Source: Phalacrocorax aristotelis (taxonomy: Eukaryota; Chordata; Aves; Suliformes; Phalacrocoracidae). Taken from it: a stretch of DNA of 64,000 nt. Every line of letters begins with the position of its first letter. Position 1 is the stretch's first letter. The notes beneath the pieces were generated by a model. It was not told the DNA's origin and ran no database searches. It saw only the letters and a program-made list of their open reading frames with translations. Position numbers and translations under genes: made by a program. The stretch spans positions 1-64,000 of the forward strand of contig NW_027441204.1 in assembly GCF_949628215.1 (NCBI RefSeq). The letters are read 5' to 3'. This document shows positions 10,246 to 21,700 of this stretch, one piece after another.

Positions 10246-10950
10246 CTCTCCCCCCAAATCCATACCCTGGCGGGCCTGCCTCAGGCCCTGGCAGGAGGGC
10301 TGGAGCAATGGCCTTGGGGGGCGACGGGGTGGTTTCCGTTTCTGCGAGGCCTGGAGGGTGCTGGGCCGTTCCTGCAACACCTTGCTGGCCGAGTTGGACA
10401 GCCACGCGGGCAGGGGCGGAGGCGGCGGGGGCGGAGGCAGGCAGGCCGGGCGGCTGTCCGGGCCAGTGGGGGCTGGTTCCCCCCTGGTGCCCCATGGCTG
10501 GCGGGCCGCTTTCCCAGGCACACGTGATGGCTGCTGGTATCGGGTCCAGCTCTCGGAGGGGCTGGGGGGGTCAGTCCAGCTGTCCGGGCGTGAGGGGCAG
10601 CTGCTGGTGTCAGACCGGGCTCTCGAAGCTGCGGCGAGGCGCCTGCGGAGAGAGGAGGCTGCTGAGGCCCTGCCACGCCTGCGGTGCCCGGAGGGTGTGG
10701 GGCAGAGCTGCGCGCCCCACGGGGTCTGGGAACCCGGCTGCATGTGGGAGCTGTGGGCACGGAGAGCTCTGTGCAGAAAATGGGGCGCCCCGCACCCCTC
10801 GGGTGGGGCTCTGCTCCCAGAAGCTGAGAGCTGGGAAGGTTTGTCACCACAGCCTGAGCTGCTGGGACACCTTGGCCAAGGGCAAGCTCTGGGATTTACA
10901 GCATCACCTAGCAGGGTGATTTCTGCCGCTAGGCTCACTGGCGGGGAGAT
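10246..10950. other. GC-rich stretch with overlapping open frames, no gene recognised (copy A)
   Basis: Long frames are open on both strands (265 codons +, 248 codons -), as expected from high GC and few TA dinucleotides. It contains a run of eight glycine codons (GGAGGCGGCGG type) near 10,410-10,440. No family or splice structure was recognised. B differs by a handful of substitutions. Confidence 0.3.
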
Positions 10951-11224
10951 GTCACTATTGCAATTCTCTCTTTCTACGGCAACGTCATGCCTTGTTGTTA
11001 CTTCCTGACCTTCCTCTGCCTATGTCGGTCACTGGCTCTGCTCTTGTCCAAGCAGGGTCCCTTTTAACCCACATTTGTCTCAGTAAGAAGGGGTTACAGA
11101 AAAGAATGCCCACGAATTGAGAGGCCAGTTAAAACTCAGCTCTCCAGAATACCCTGCCTCTAAATGAGTCTCAGCAAATAGCAGCCATCTCATGCAGAAG
11201 TTTGGCAAAAGACCTCCCAACGAC

Positions 11225-11545
11225 TCACCGTCTTCTCTTCCTCCACAGGTGGATCAGACAACAAAAAAACATCCCAAGCAGTATGGACCCCAAGACCGCC
11301 ACGGCACCTTCTATGCAGAACTTCTGGAAATCCTTAGGATCCGTGTCGCTTGAGCTTCTCTTGCCATCCACACCTGGAGGAACAGTTCTGCACGTTACTG
11401 TGTCCTGCGTGCTACTGGTAATCTCACAGGAGGCCTGACGTTGCCAGGAGATGTTTGTCCTCACTTTGTTAGCTTCTCTGAACCAGTGAACATCCTGGGG
11501 CTGCAACGTTTCCTTGGTTTCAGTAGAAACCAAGGAAAGTCCCAA
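11225..11545 (-). CDS. Candidate 3' exon(s) of a type I membrane protein (copy A)
   Basis: A 106-codon open frame on the - strand. The part after the acceptor-like CCCCAG (about 11,492) reads DVHWFREANKVRTNISWQRQ with an N-glycosylation site (NIS), followed by two cysteines, then a single hydrophobic segment AVAVLGSILLGMFFCCLI and a basic stop-transfer tail WRKRRR before TGA. This is the usual end of a single-pass membrane protein. A strong donor (ACGGTGAGT) overlaps the stop, so the tail may be longer by splicing. It is preserved unchanged in copy B (52,517-52,837). The family is not recognised. It may belong with the signal-peptide exon at 14,947-14,857, but the joining phase is unresolved. 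Confidence 0.35.
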   Translation of the reverse strand: MGLSLVSTETKETLQPQDVHWFREANKVRTNISWQRQASCEITSSTQDTVTCRTVPPGVDGKRSSSDTDPKDFQKFCIEGAVAVLGSILLGMFFCCLIHLWRKRRR

Positions 11546-12067
11546 AGCCCTTGCAAATCAATGCACTCTGGAGCATCTCTTTCTCCTCTCACCTCTGCCT
11601 ACACTCCGGGATGGCCATAACCCAGTTTTCCCCGTGCCATGGGTTTGCTCCCCCTTCTTGGCTACCCTTCCCATTTGCACACAATGTCTTTGGCGCTCGC
11701 CCACCCTCGCTCTCCGAGGCTTGCTGGTGCCGCTGCACGGAGACTCTCTCTGACCCATTGGGACAAGCTGTCCCACGGAACAGAACTCATGAGGCCAGAT
11801 GGAGAGCACATGGGGGAGCGCAGCTCTTTGACCAACCGCCCCTTTGAGCAGCACGGACAAAACCCATCCCTGCATCGGGGAGCGGCACCCCCAGCTCTCC
11901 CTCCCCAGCCCAGTGCCCACACCCCGAGGGCATGGAGTCAGGCCCTCTCAGGAGACACCTGACCCTTGTTCTCCCCCTTTGCCTTTTCTCCAGCGTGGGC
12001 ACGCTTGCACGCCTCCAGTTCTCAGGAGTTGTCTCCCACCTATGGCCCCTGCAAGACTGCTCAGTAC

Positions 12068-14947
12068 CTGCACTCTTCTGAAAAAATTCATACGTCCTGG
12101 CGCGGTGGGCTTCCCCGGGGTTGGACAGCACTGCCAAGAAGGAGAGAAAGGTAAAGCCTCAGCATGGCTCAGGCCCACAGGATGCAGAAGGATGGTGCAG
12201 GATCCCTCTGCCCCAGCAGCGAATCCCTTTGGACCCCAGTTCACAGGAGGGATCCCCCTCTGTTGTGCCCAGGGCCTCTGGGGACTCACAGCAAGCTCGG
12301 GGTACTCAGGGAGGGACATTTGATTAAGAGTCGTCTTTCCCATCATCTACTGAACGTGGCTCAGGTGGCCTTGCTCCCAAAATTGCAGAGGTCTGAAAAT
12401 CCTGTGAATGGGCTGCGGTGGGAGGTGAGCATTCCACCACATCCGCAGAGGGTTACCAGCATCTCTCTGGCCCGCTGATGGCAATAACCACCGCAGCCCC
12501 GAGACGACCGTCATCCTCAGAGAGCCGCTCCTGGCTTCTTTGAGAACACTAGCTCTGTACTAAGGGTTTGGCTGCCGACCCAATGTGCAGTAGCGGCACC
12601 AGGGGAGGAGCCTGCAGACGCCCAGCGCTTTTGATATGTGACCCTGGATGACTGGGGGGCAGCAAGTACTTGGCATGCCTGTTGATTGAATTGCTGCTGT
12701 TTTTTCATCAGAGACTGGCACCGCGTGACCGCCTCTTTCCTGAAGCGCCTCCTTCCCCACAGTCTCACGGTCCATCTCTTTAGAAAGAGGGTCACTTTAA
12801 TGAGAAGCAACCGTTCCTCATCAGGAGCGTGGTGTTTTCAGGAGGCAAAATACGTTAATAACACTTAGAAACAAAGCCTGGGCATTTGGGGGTGCACCTC
12901 GTCTCTAGTCCGAACTATGTGTCATTCGCAGAGAAAAATTTAAGCACTAGGCACTTTCCAGTTTACCAGTAGACAGCAAAAGCTGACCTACTGAGAGCCT
13001 AGGAGATTGCATGGCATCTTCTTGTTTGCACTTAGTTCATTTTTGGCAGACTTCAAGATGATGGTAAATGACTTTGTTCAGAGAGGACAGGAAGATGCTG
13101 CACCCAGTTCCGCTGGGGAAAGAGCCCTTTGGAGAAGCACGTCCCATCATGCCAACTCCATCACACGGTAAGGGCAACAGACACAGACGGCGGGCTGAAA
13201 CCCAAGCTCTTGCAACCATGTTCTGGGCACTTTCACAAGTGGCAGCAAAGAGCCCACGGTCCCCCAAAACAAGAGGAAAACCAGAGCCAAGTTTTCTAAA
13301 ACACAGCTGGAAACAGACAGCTAAACCACCCAAGGCTGAAGTCACAGCCCCTCATTTTAGCTGCCTTCAAGTTAGCTGTCCGGCCTCAAGCTGGGTGTGC
13401 AGCTCTCAGCTGCCCCTGACCGTGAGGTGTCACCGAGAGACCTCAGACATCAAGGAGGACAACGGAGCCGGCTGGAGCAGGCTCCCATCCTTGCCAGGCA
13501 TTCCTGCAGCCCCGGCAGGGTCTGCCGGTCTCAGCGACCCCAAAGTGCCTGCGCATCCTCATGCACACCATGCATGGAGCTTTCGGGAGAAAGGATTCCT
13601 TGGAGCTCACACCAGCTCTGAACTCAAGCCCAGAGAGCCCGCGGGCTTTGCAGCAGCCACTGGGAGCAGCAGAGGCTCGGAGGGGCTGTCAAAGACACCT
13701 TCGCAAGGCAGAGTATCCCAGGGCACATCACCGAGCCCGAGCCGTGCCCTCTCTGCTCTTCTGCGTGTCTGAGCATTGGCCAAGAAATTGTTGAGTAAAA
13801 TTTCACATGAACAGCATCTTCAACCCTAAATGCACATTCCTTGAAGTGACATACCTGTGGGATCATCCTGAGGCTCCCAGAGAACATCTGCCTGAGGCGC
13901 CTGGAGACCATGGCCTGGAGGCACGGCTGTAATCAAGCACATTTCCATTAGCTGTTGTGATCGACTTCTTTCCCAGTGACCTGCAGTGACTGGAGGGGGG
14001 TCAGGTAATGACACGGGTGGAGATTTCCAAAGCCGCAGAGGGGCCTGAGTGGCCTGTTGGCTGGCACCTGGAAGCTCTCAAAATACTGTTTCCAGGCCGT
14101 GTGCCACACGCCTCAAGCACCGGATGGACATACGGCCCCTTGGGGATTTCTTACTGGGAGATCTCTACTGTGCACAAAAAAGGCCCACGTGGAAGCACTG
14201 GAGGGAAAACATGGTCATTTGCACATCTCGTGGAGAAGGGCCTGCTGGGCAGTGGGAGTGCCCCACCGCTGCCCCATCTGCTCCCCCGGGCTGAGGGCTG
14301 GGGCTGTGTGTCGGGGACCTGGGTTTGCCAAGGAGAGCACTGCAGGGCTAGAGCAGGAATGCTCCCGTCTTCCTGAGCGGACGTCTCCCCAGGACAGACA
14401 TCCATGAGGCTGAAAGCTGGACCCAGCTGGGGAGCGGCAGAGCCACGGCCCCGGGCACAGCTGTCACCAGCCCGGCATAGAAGCGCTCCCGAAGGCTACT
14501 GCCTTGCTCTGCTGTGCAGCGCTGGCGCCGACGTGCAGGCTGCGGGAAGGCTGCAGCGGGACTGGGTGGCACAGGGCCAGCTCTAGGGATGCTTTCTCAC
14601 CCCACGGCACTGCTCCCGGCCCCACCATGCACCTGGAAAATCCCCCTGCAGTGGCTGCGGCCCCCTGCGCCTCCCCGCAGCACAACTGCCTCCCACTTGC
14701 CCCTGGAGCCGGCCATGGCTCCCCTGGCTCAGCCCAGCCCTGCTGCTCTCCCAGCCTTGCCCCACCATGGTCCCGGCCCCGCTACCACCCCAATGTGCGC
14801 TGGGCGCTGCGCCACGCTGCCCAGGGCTGCATGCCAGCCCTCGCCTGCCCACCTACCTAATCCCCATGCTTGCCATGGAGCAGCCTGGCTGTCCCGGGCT
14901 TGCAGGGCCACCAATAGGAGAATAATAAGGAGGCACGTGGGGGCCAT
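12068..14947 (-). CDS. Candidate 5' exons of a secreted or membrane protein (copy A)
   Basis: Four - strand segments share phase 1-1 boundaries with acceptor and donor signals. 14,947-14,857: MAPTCLLIILLLVALQARDS, a clear signal peptide with a hydrophobic core. 13,980-13,855: HWERSRSQQLMEMCLITAVP. 12,777-12,580: cysteine cluster STCCPPVIQG ... LLPWCRYCTLG. 12,130-12,068: VLSNPGEAHRARTYEFFQKS. The 12,580 donor (G/GTCGGC) is weak. The CPP...WCRYC spacing faintly recalls the CxxC hinge of IZUMO/SPACA6-type sperm-egg proteins, which is speculation. All segments stay open in copy B with few changes. The route from here to the membrane exon at 11,225-11,545 was not solved, so the model is incomplete. 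Confidence 0.3.
12781..13854. other. No supported gene (copy A)
   Basis: Would be intron if the tentative - strand gene is real. Several overlapping frames on the + strand show no family resemblance. Confidence 0.3.
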
Positions 14948-14968
14948 GGTCCCCCGTGCCTGCACCGT

Positions 14969-15028
14969 GCTGCTGCTGCTGCGGCTGCTGCTGCTACCGC
15001 TGCTGCTGCTGCTACTGCTGCTGCTGCC
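14969..15028 (+). repeat. Interrupted CTG/CAG trinucleotide repeat (copy A)
   Basis: About 20 triplets of CTG with CGG, TAC and CTA interruptions. It lies just upstream (on the - strand, as CAG) of the candidate start codon at 14,947, so it would be 5' UTR of that gene. On the + strand it encodes a leucine run that imitates a signal peptide. Copy B (56,261-56,320) has the same length but a different order of interruptions. Confidence 0.85.
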
Positions 15029-15061
15029 GGCACTGGCCAAGCTGTACCCGCGGCACAGCAC

Positions 15062-16840
15062 AATATATCATGGCACGGCACAGCGGGGTCTGTGACCTCA
15101 CAGTGCGCCCTCCCCACCCACCCAGCCACGCCCATGGGGTGCCACCCCGCCCCTAAGCACTGCTCCCCTGGAACACCCCACCCCACTTGTCACCTCGGGA
15201 GGGGGACTTTCACAGCCTGGCCAGCGCTGCCCCTCTGTCCACCCCTGTGATCTCTGCTGCAGAGTTTCTTTGCGTTTCCTTCCCCACTCTGTGATGGAGC
15301 AGCCAGATGCAGCAGACTTGTGAACACAAGGGATTTCTCCTTCCAGGTCCGCTAGAGCCCAATCAGGTGGACTCTCGCACCCAGGAGGCTCGTCCTATCC
15401 CAGCCTGACGGATGTGGCCGCTGCTGTTGCCATGTGTGTGTCCGAGAGACTTGTGCTGCTTTCCAAAGGGCCAGACACACCAACACACGCGCAGACTTAC
15501 ACAATTAATGTGACCGGCAAAAGAGATGGGCACAGTCGGAGCAATGCCTTTGCCAGCACCCATGTATACGCAACCACTGCTTAGATAAACACGAACACAG
15601 CCCGGTCCTTTTCTGCCTTTCCAGATGAGCAGGGCTGGATGTTTACTGGTGAAACATAAACACACCTTCACTCCCTAGATTCATAAGCGCAGCGTGTTCA
15701 TAGATTCCTCCAATAACAGCGTGGAAATCAAGTCCCTGCAATATCCGTGGCTGGCTGTCAAGCTCCTCACCCAGTCATGGGTGCAAACCTTGGGCCTTTC
15801 TAGGTAGAATGTAGGACTTTGAAATATGGCACTCCTTGAAAACGTTGCTCGTTCAGTAGCGGGTTGACTTGTTCCTGGCTGGCAAACTGAAGAGCACCGT
15901 GAGGTCAGGCTGCCAAAAGCCGAGCTGGTGCTCTTGAGGAGAATGCCCATCGACTGTAAATAGGGAAATCTGGCATGCTTTCGAAAACCTGGTGCGCAAC
16001 ACAACACTGCTGTTTCAAAAGAGCATTAAAAGAGTATATTTAAAAGAGCATTAACAGCATCGTGAATATTTACACACAATCTCCAGGTGCAGACCGCCTT
16101 CCCTGGGGAGAAGGGACATGCTATTCACATAAACAGCCGATGTCTTTCCCTGTTTTCAACATCCCTGGGCAGCTGAGACATTGCCTGCGGACGTAGATGA
16201 GAGCCCCCAGCCCCTGGAGGGGGGGCTGGAGGATGGGCACGTCAAAGGACCCTGATGGGAGCCCTGCAGGGCCTCATCCCTTGGACCAACGGGCACCTTC
16301 CCTTGTCACACAGAGCGTCTCATGGGCTGGAAAAGGGATGCTCTGCAGAGTTGCTGGCAAGTCTCTGGAGAAGAGCTTCCCCCTCCGCCTCTCCCAAGGC
16401 CTCTCTCAGCTCCAGCGCCCTTCCCAAGGACAGCCGCAGCAGGTGGGTGCAGGCAGCACTGCAGGGAAGGACAGGCAGCGGCCACAAGAGTCGGCACTGC
16501 GGGAAAGGCGGCACCCCAGAGAGCCTGCCGGGGTCCCCAGTGTGTGCGAGACAGTGCCCAGGAGGGTGGTTTTAAATCTAGGCTACCCCCTGTCTAACCA
16601 TCTATGTGAGAGTACAACCTGACCCGGTGTGACACATAACACCAGCGCTGTGAAGAGATGTGACGTTCAAATGAAAAATGGGACAGTTTGAACAGCTTTT
16701 AGTAGCCTGCAGGAAGCAAAAGGGGAAGCGCTGTATATAGAACAAAAAAATAGACTGAATAAATTTCTGAACCTGCTGTGAGAAGTTATGCCATATCGAA
16801 GTGCACGTCTGCAAGCCCTGCGCTGCACTATGTGAGCCCT
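15062..16840. other. Unassigned DNA (copy A)
   Basis: Includes a TGAGGTCA CRE-like half site complement region near 15,090, poly-pyrimidine stretches, and an AT-rich part (15,990-16,080) with a repeated AAAAGAGCATTAA motif. No exon or mobile element was recognised with confidence. Confidence 0.3.
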
Positions 16841-16849
16841 GCTCACATG

Positions 16850-17330
16850 CAGTGATCTGGCTGATGGGGCAGAGTGTACCCTCGGACAGCTTGCAGGTGG
16901 CACAGAAGTGGGAGGAGAGGCCCATGCGCCGGCGGGTCGTGCTGCCGACCAGAGGGGCCCTGAGAGGCTGGAGAAAGGGGCTGACAGGACCCTCATGCAG
17001 CTCACCCCGGGGAAGGGCAAAGTCCCGCACCTGGGAAGGAACAAGCCCTTGCACCAGTACACGCTGGGGGACACCCAGCTGGAAAGCAGCTGTGCAGACT
17101 CCTGGGGACATGGTGGACCCCCAGCTGACCAGTTTGGAGCCGGCAAAGTGCTCCTGGGGCACAGGCGGCTAACTGAGTCCTGGGCTGCAGTAGGCAAGGC
17201 ATCAGCAGGAGATGGAGGGAGGTGACCCTTCCCCTGTGCTGTGTCCAGCTCTGGGCTCCCCAGTGCAAGACTCACAGAGCCATACTGGAGAGACTCCCCG
17301 CCCAGTTTCCGTTGGGGTCGGACCATTGGA
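16850..17330 (+). mobile_element. CR1 LINE fragment (copy A)
   Basis: + strand translation includes LTRTLMQLTPGKGKVPHLGR-type CR1 ORF2 C-terminal sequence (16,975-17,060) and a degenerate GDTQLESS segment (17,070-17,100). It is diverged and truncated at both ends, and recurs in B at 58,142-58,622. Confidence 0.82.
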
Positions 17331-17339
17331 GCCAACCGC

Positions 17340-18266
17340 CACCAGTGCCGGCAGGACAGAGCTGTGCTGGCGTGGAGCAGCGCTGGGAGGAGGCAGAGTC
17401 TGGCGTCGGTCTCGGACTAGCAAGCCGGTGACTTTAGAGCAGAACACACTTTTCTCTGGACTTTGGGTAGGAAAAAACAGCCTTCACTGAGTGGTCTGGG
17501 AGGTGGTTAACAGATTGACTTTCAGCCTGAAGTCCTTCAATCTCTGCTAATTGAATATGGTGCCTGTGCAGATGGGATACACTGTGCAATGTCACTAATT
17601 TTTCCTGTCGTCTCTAACCCAAAACTCAAACAAAGTCCTGTCCCCTCGGCTCCTTATCTGAGCGTAGACAAGAGTCACCTTAACTTAATGGAACGTCAAG
17701 ATTCACTCTATTTTTATCACCTTAGAATATGCAACAAATAAATACTTCCTTATTACTCAGCTTTCCAGAACGTGATTTGGTTTGACTTGCTAGAATCCAG
17801 GTGGGGATTTGCTTGTCTGTAGTGCTGCAGTGGGATTACTGGCAGCGAGCGTTTGTGTGGTGGTGATGCCTAAAGAGACGAGTTGGGTTGGTGCTCCACT
17901 GTGTTAGTTTGCCGATCAACCTGATAAATCTCAGAGTTTGAGGTGGAAAGGCAAGCTGTGTGCTGACGTAAGCGTATAGCCTGTGAGTTACTTATGTTTG
18001 TGAAAAAATGACATCGTTTTGTAAGTCTTATTTCTTAAATCTAAGTAAGCTGGGAACAGGGAAAGTAAAGGTTCAGAAGGATCACGTCACACCTTGAATC
18101 TGTGTCTACCAAAGTGATTTGCAATCGAATGTAGTTGTAACTCTCCGTTGCCTGAGGGAGTTTTTCTACACCACAAAGAAGTGGTTCACTTTTGAACGTG
18201 AAGAACATGAAGAACCTTTGGTGGGGAAATTTGGTTGTTGTGTGGTAAAGGTTATGAAGAGTCCTC
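17340..18266. other. Unassigned AT-richer DNA (copy A)
   Basis: Contains ATAAATA/AATAAATAC strings near 17,735-17,745 but no supported gene. It lies between the CR1 fragment and the 232-bp direct repeat. Confidence 0.3.
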
Positions 18267-18498
18267 GTTCCCGTGGTGGCCACGGGAATTCTGTGCTCAG
18301 GATGTGCCAGGGCAAAGCTGCATATGCAGAGCTCCTGCAGGTGACTGAAGCCCCTGCCATTCTGCAGTTCCCTAAGCGAGCTGCAATCCGCCAGCAAACT
18401 CCGGCCCATCTCAGTGAGCACACCTGTAGCCGTGCCCACAATTCTGAAGTCTGCCACAAACCGAGAGGGGCCTCAGCGTGAAGCGCAGGGAACCTCCA
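18267..18498 (+). repeat. 232-bp direct repeat, unit 1 (3' side of ADCY10 A)
   Basis: Nearly identical to 35,572-35,803 and to the copy-B equivalent at 59,559-59,791. The two copies in A bracket the ADCY10 gene in direct orientation, about 17.3 kb apart. The - strand has an open frame beginning after a GGCAG acceptor-like site (VGTATGVLTEMGRSLLADC), of unknown family. It could be a low-copy or lineage-specific repeat. Confidence 0.85.
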
Positions 18499-18700
18499 GA
18501 TGCAAACCCTTCTCACGCCAAAGCCATTGGCAGGCAGCCGGAGGGGACAAGCCAAAGGAATTCTGCCACTAGAAGGAGTGCTGCCAGCTGGAAGGGACGG
18601 CGGAGGGGACATATGACCTACCTGCGTGCTATGTCCCCACATTTTTCCCCAGTGCCTAGGAAAGAAAGGCCCGACAGCAAAGGTCATGATAAAAGAGGTA

Positions 18701-18706
18701 TTTAAT
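18701..18706 (-). terminator. Possible poly(A) signal ATTAAA of ADCY10 A
   Basis: ATTAAA on the - strand overlaps the last base of the TAA stop. If used, the 3' UTR would be only a few tens of bases. It is the nearest signal to the stop and is conserved in copy B. Confidence 0.35.
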
Positions 18707-21700
18707 TAGATTAGTTCATCTCCACCCCTGCGGTGGGCATCTGCTGCCCGACAGGAGTCCGCTGCCCTGTCCGTGTTGGCCTTCATGCGCGCTGCCAGGC
18801 GGGAGAACGTCTGCCTGCTGGAAGTGCCCTCCAGGCTGAACAGCTGCTCCAGTAAGGAAAGGCAGCAGCTCTGCTGCAGCAGCCAGGCTAGCCTCTTCCT
18901 CCTGCCACACAAGAGAAAGTGATGGGCCAGAGGCTCTAGCTGTACAGTGCTAAAGCGACCAGGGCGGGGGGAAAGCAGGGCGGTGGACAAGCCGGTTACA
19001 CCTCCTCGGAGGAAAGGGGGCTGATGGAAGGAGGGCTGCTGGAGCAGAAGGCAGCAAACAAAGATGTGCCGCCGGGGGAAGCTGACCGCTTGAGAGGGCG
19101 TGTTGGCACTACGGCCTCAGGTTAGGTGTGGCCTCAAGACTGGGCTCAAGCAGCTCTGGGCCTGGATGCTTGGGACCAGGTGGGAAATGGCTCTTCCTCC
19201 CCTGGCTTCTCACTTCTGCTTCTTACCGGGCCTCCTGCGGAAGGGAGGCTGCTCTTCTGGCAACGTAAGCGGCACACTGCAACTTTTCCACCTGAGACTT
19301 GACCAAGGCTCCAACGGTGGTCCGGGGGAACTTCCTTTTGAGCAGGCTCAAAGCCTCCAGGATCATTTTCTTTGCCAGTTCCATGCGTCCCATACGATAG
19401 CAGACCTGCAAGGGAAAAGGGAAACGTCCCGATGGGGACCAGTGGCCCAAGAGACTGCAGGAATCTGACAGTGGCTGCAGATGCCCCAGGGACATCCCCT
19501 GCAACTGGGGAAGGCGTCCAGCTCTGTCCCCCCGGAGATCCCGCCGGACCTCTCCGTCTCTTTACCTCCCCTTTGAGGCTGAAGAGGGTGGCCTCTTCAA
19601 AGCGGGCTATCACATTCGCTTTCTTGTCTACGGAGTTCCTCAGGACCTCCGCTTCATTCAGCTTCACGAGGGCCTTTGTGCAAGCACACAGAGAGCAGCA
19701 GGTGAGCGTGGGTGCAGAGCCCACAGCCAGCCTTGCCCTTCCCCCTTGCCTCTGGCGTCTGTCTTAAGAGGGCCTGTTCCTCCCCCTCGGTGATGCCCGC
19801 TCAAACACAGTCACACTGGCTCAGAGCGCAGGCACCACTGATCCTTCAGACCGCCTCCCTGCTAATGCCCCTCGTCCTAAGGGCACAGTGCCCTGTGCCT
19901 CTTGCCGCAGAAGAGGCAAAGCAGGGGAAGAAGTCAGGGTCTGAGCCCAGCGTTTCCCTTCTGAGGCCCCACAGAGGCATGCCCTGTTGCAACGGGGAAG
20001 TTGTCCTGCCCAGAGCCAGGCGACTGAGAGGACTCCGTGCACAGAGGGTGCTGGCAAGCAGGGCAACTCACCATGTCGCTGTTGGAGACATGCAGGTAGG
20101 CAGCCGCACACTCCAGAAGGTAGTAGAAGGCTCTGGCAGCATCGCCCATTGCCATGTAGTGGCGAGCCAAAGGCACCAGCACCGATTCCACGATGGCTTT
20201 GCACTCACAGGAGCATGCGCCGCTGTCCTTCCCATCGGCCTTGCTGGGCACCTCAGTTGTCTGTTCGCTCTTTGCCACAGGCCGCCCTGCCACACTAGTC
20301 AGAGGACGGTTCCCAGGGGAAGAAGAGAGCAAAGAATACACAGGCATCACTTAGAGTGGTCTTTCTCCCCACACAGACGACAGAAAAAGCCCTTTGTTCA
20401 AAGCAGAGCGTGAGGCCACGGGCAGGCGTGACTCATGCAGGTGCTCCTCCCCTGCAGATTTTGCCAGCGCTGCTCGGTAGGAACTGGAAAGCAAGGGCTG
20501 CTCCGGTGACGTGTGACCATTGCCCTGAGCCCATGGGCTTCCTCAAGCACTCTCTCATCTCCATGGCCATCTCCTCCCAGCTCCCACCCCACAGACAGCC
20601 TCTTCCCTAAGCTACAGTCACAACCGGCAGCCAGATTCCCGAGTTTCCTTTGCCTCCTGTGGAGACCCTGTGCTCACTGGCTTCAAAAATAACCAAAACC
20701 TGGTCTGCTCACCCAAAATCCTCCCCCATGAAAGCCTGCTGCTGCCGCCGCAGTGCATCTTCAGCATCTGGCGAGAACACAGGGGGTTAGACACCTCCTC
20801 GCGTACGCCGGGGTAGGAGCTGCTCTCCCTCTCCCAGCGGGGCTTGCAAGGATCCTTGCAAGGGTCCCAACACACTGAGGAAAGCCTGCAGTGGTCATCC
20901 TCACCTCCTGGGCTTGTCCCTAGCAGATCTACTCCCACCCGATCCCCAGCACACACCCCTGGGCTCCTGGAGGGCCCGGGCTGTGGAGCACGGCGCACAG
21001 CATACCCTCAGTGGCGTGGGTCCTATCCCTCTTCAGCTGCTCTCCTGCAAGCACCAAGGTCTCCCAGCTGCGTGAGTCGCCCTGGTCAGCAGAGCCCTGG
21101 CACCTCCCTCCATCCTGGGTGCTGGTGACGGCGAAGCGGTGGAAGGCAACAAACTCTCCTTGGCCGCAGCTCTTGCATTTGTGCGCGTGCCGCTCCAGGA
21201 AGGCGGCACACGTGCGGTGCAAGGCGACCCGCTGTCTCTTGGGCCACAGCTGGTAGGCAGCCTCCTGCAGCAGCACGACACGGAAGGCCAGAGCGCCAGA
21301 CTGCTGCACCACGGTCATCCTCAGAGCGGGCGTCTCCACATCTGCAAGGCAAAGGGCCTTTGCATCAGCCCCAGCTGGGGCCAAGGCTCAGGGCCATCCC
21401 AGCCGGGACACCAAAGTCACGCCTTGGGGCGCACCCTCGGCAGCAAACCTGCACTGCTGCACACCGAGCCTTGCAGCACGGGGTGGAAGGGCCCAGCTTG
21501 CCTTGCTTGACGCTAGCACGGCCCTGGGGACACAGTGCTCAGCTGCGCTCCAGGCAGCAGCTGGGGATGTTGCTGCCAGCCAAAGCGAGCCCTGGCCCGC
21601 GCTTTCTCCCTGCTCTTGGCAAGGCAGTCCCCAGCCTCCTGAGCTTCCCGCCCTGCTCCACAGGGGAATCAAAGCTGAGTGAAAGCCTGTCAAAGGGCCC

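Noticed and set aside
10192-11008. 248- to 265-codon frames on both strands in GC-rich DNA
   Set aside because: Overlapping frames on opposite strands with no recognisable domain are expected from base composition.
14950-15095. + strand leucine-run protein resembling a signal peptide (MVPRACTVLLLLRLLLLP)
   Set aside because: The hydrophobic run is just the CTG trinucleotide repeat. The - strand signal peptide next to it is not repeat-derived and has a fitting donor.
20072-20286. Alternative ADCY10 acceptor at 20,287/20,286 (GGCAG)
   Set aside because: It would put the next exon out of frame and meet a stop after about ten codons. The acceptor at 20,296-20,295 (exon start 20,294) restores phase.
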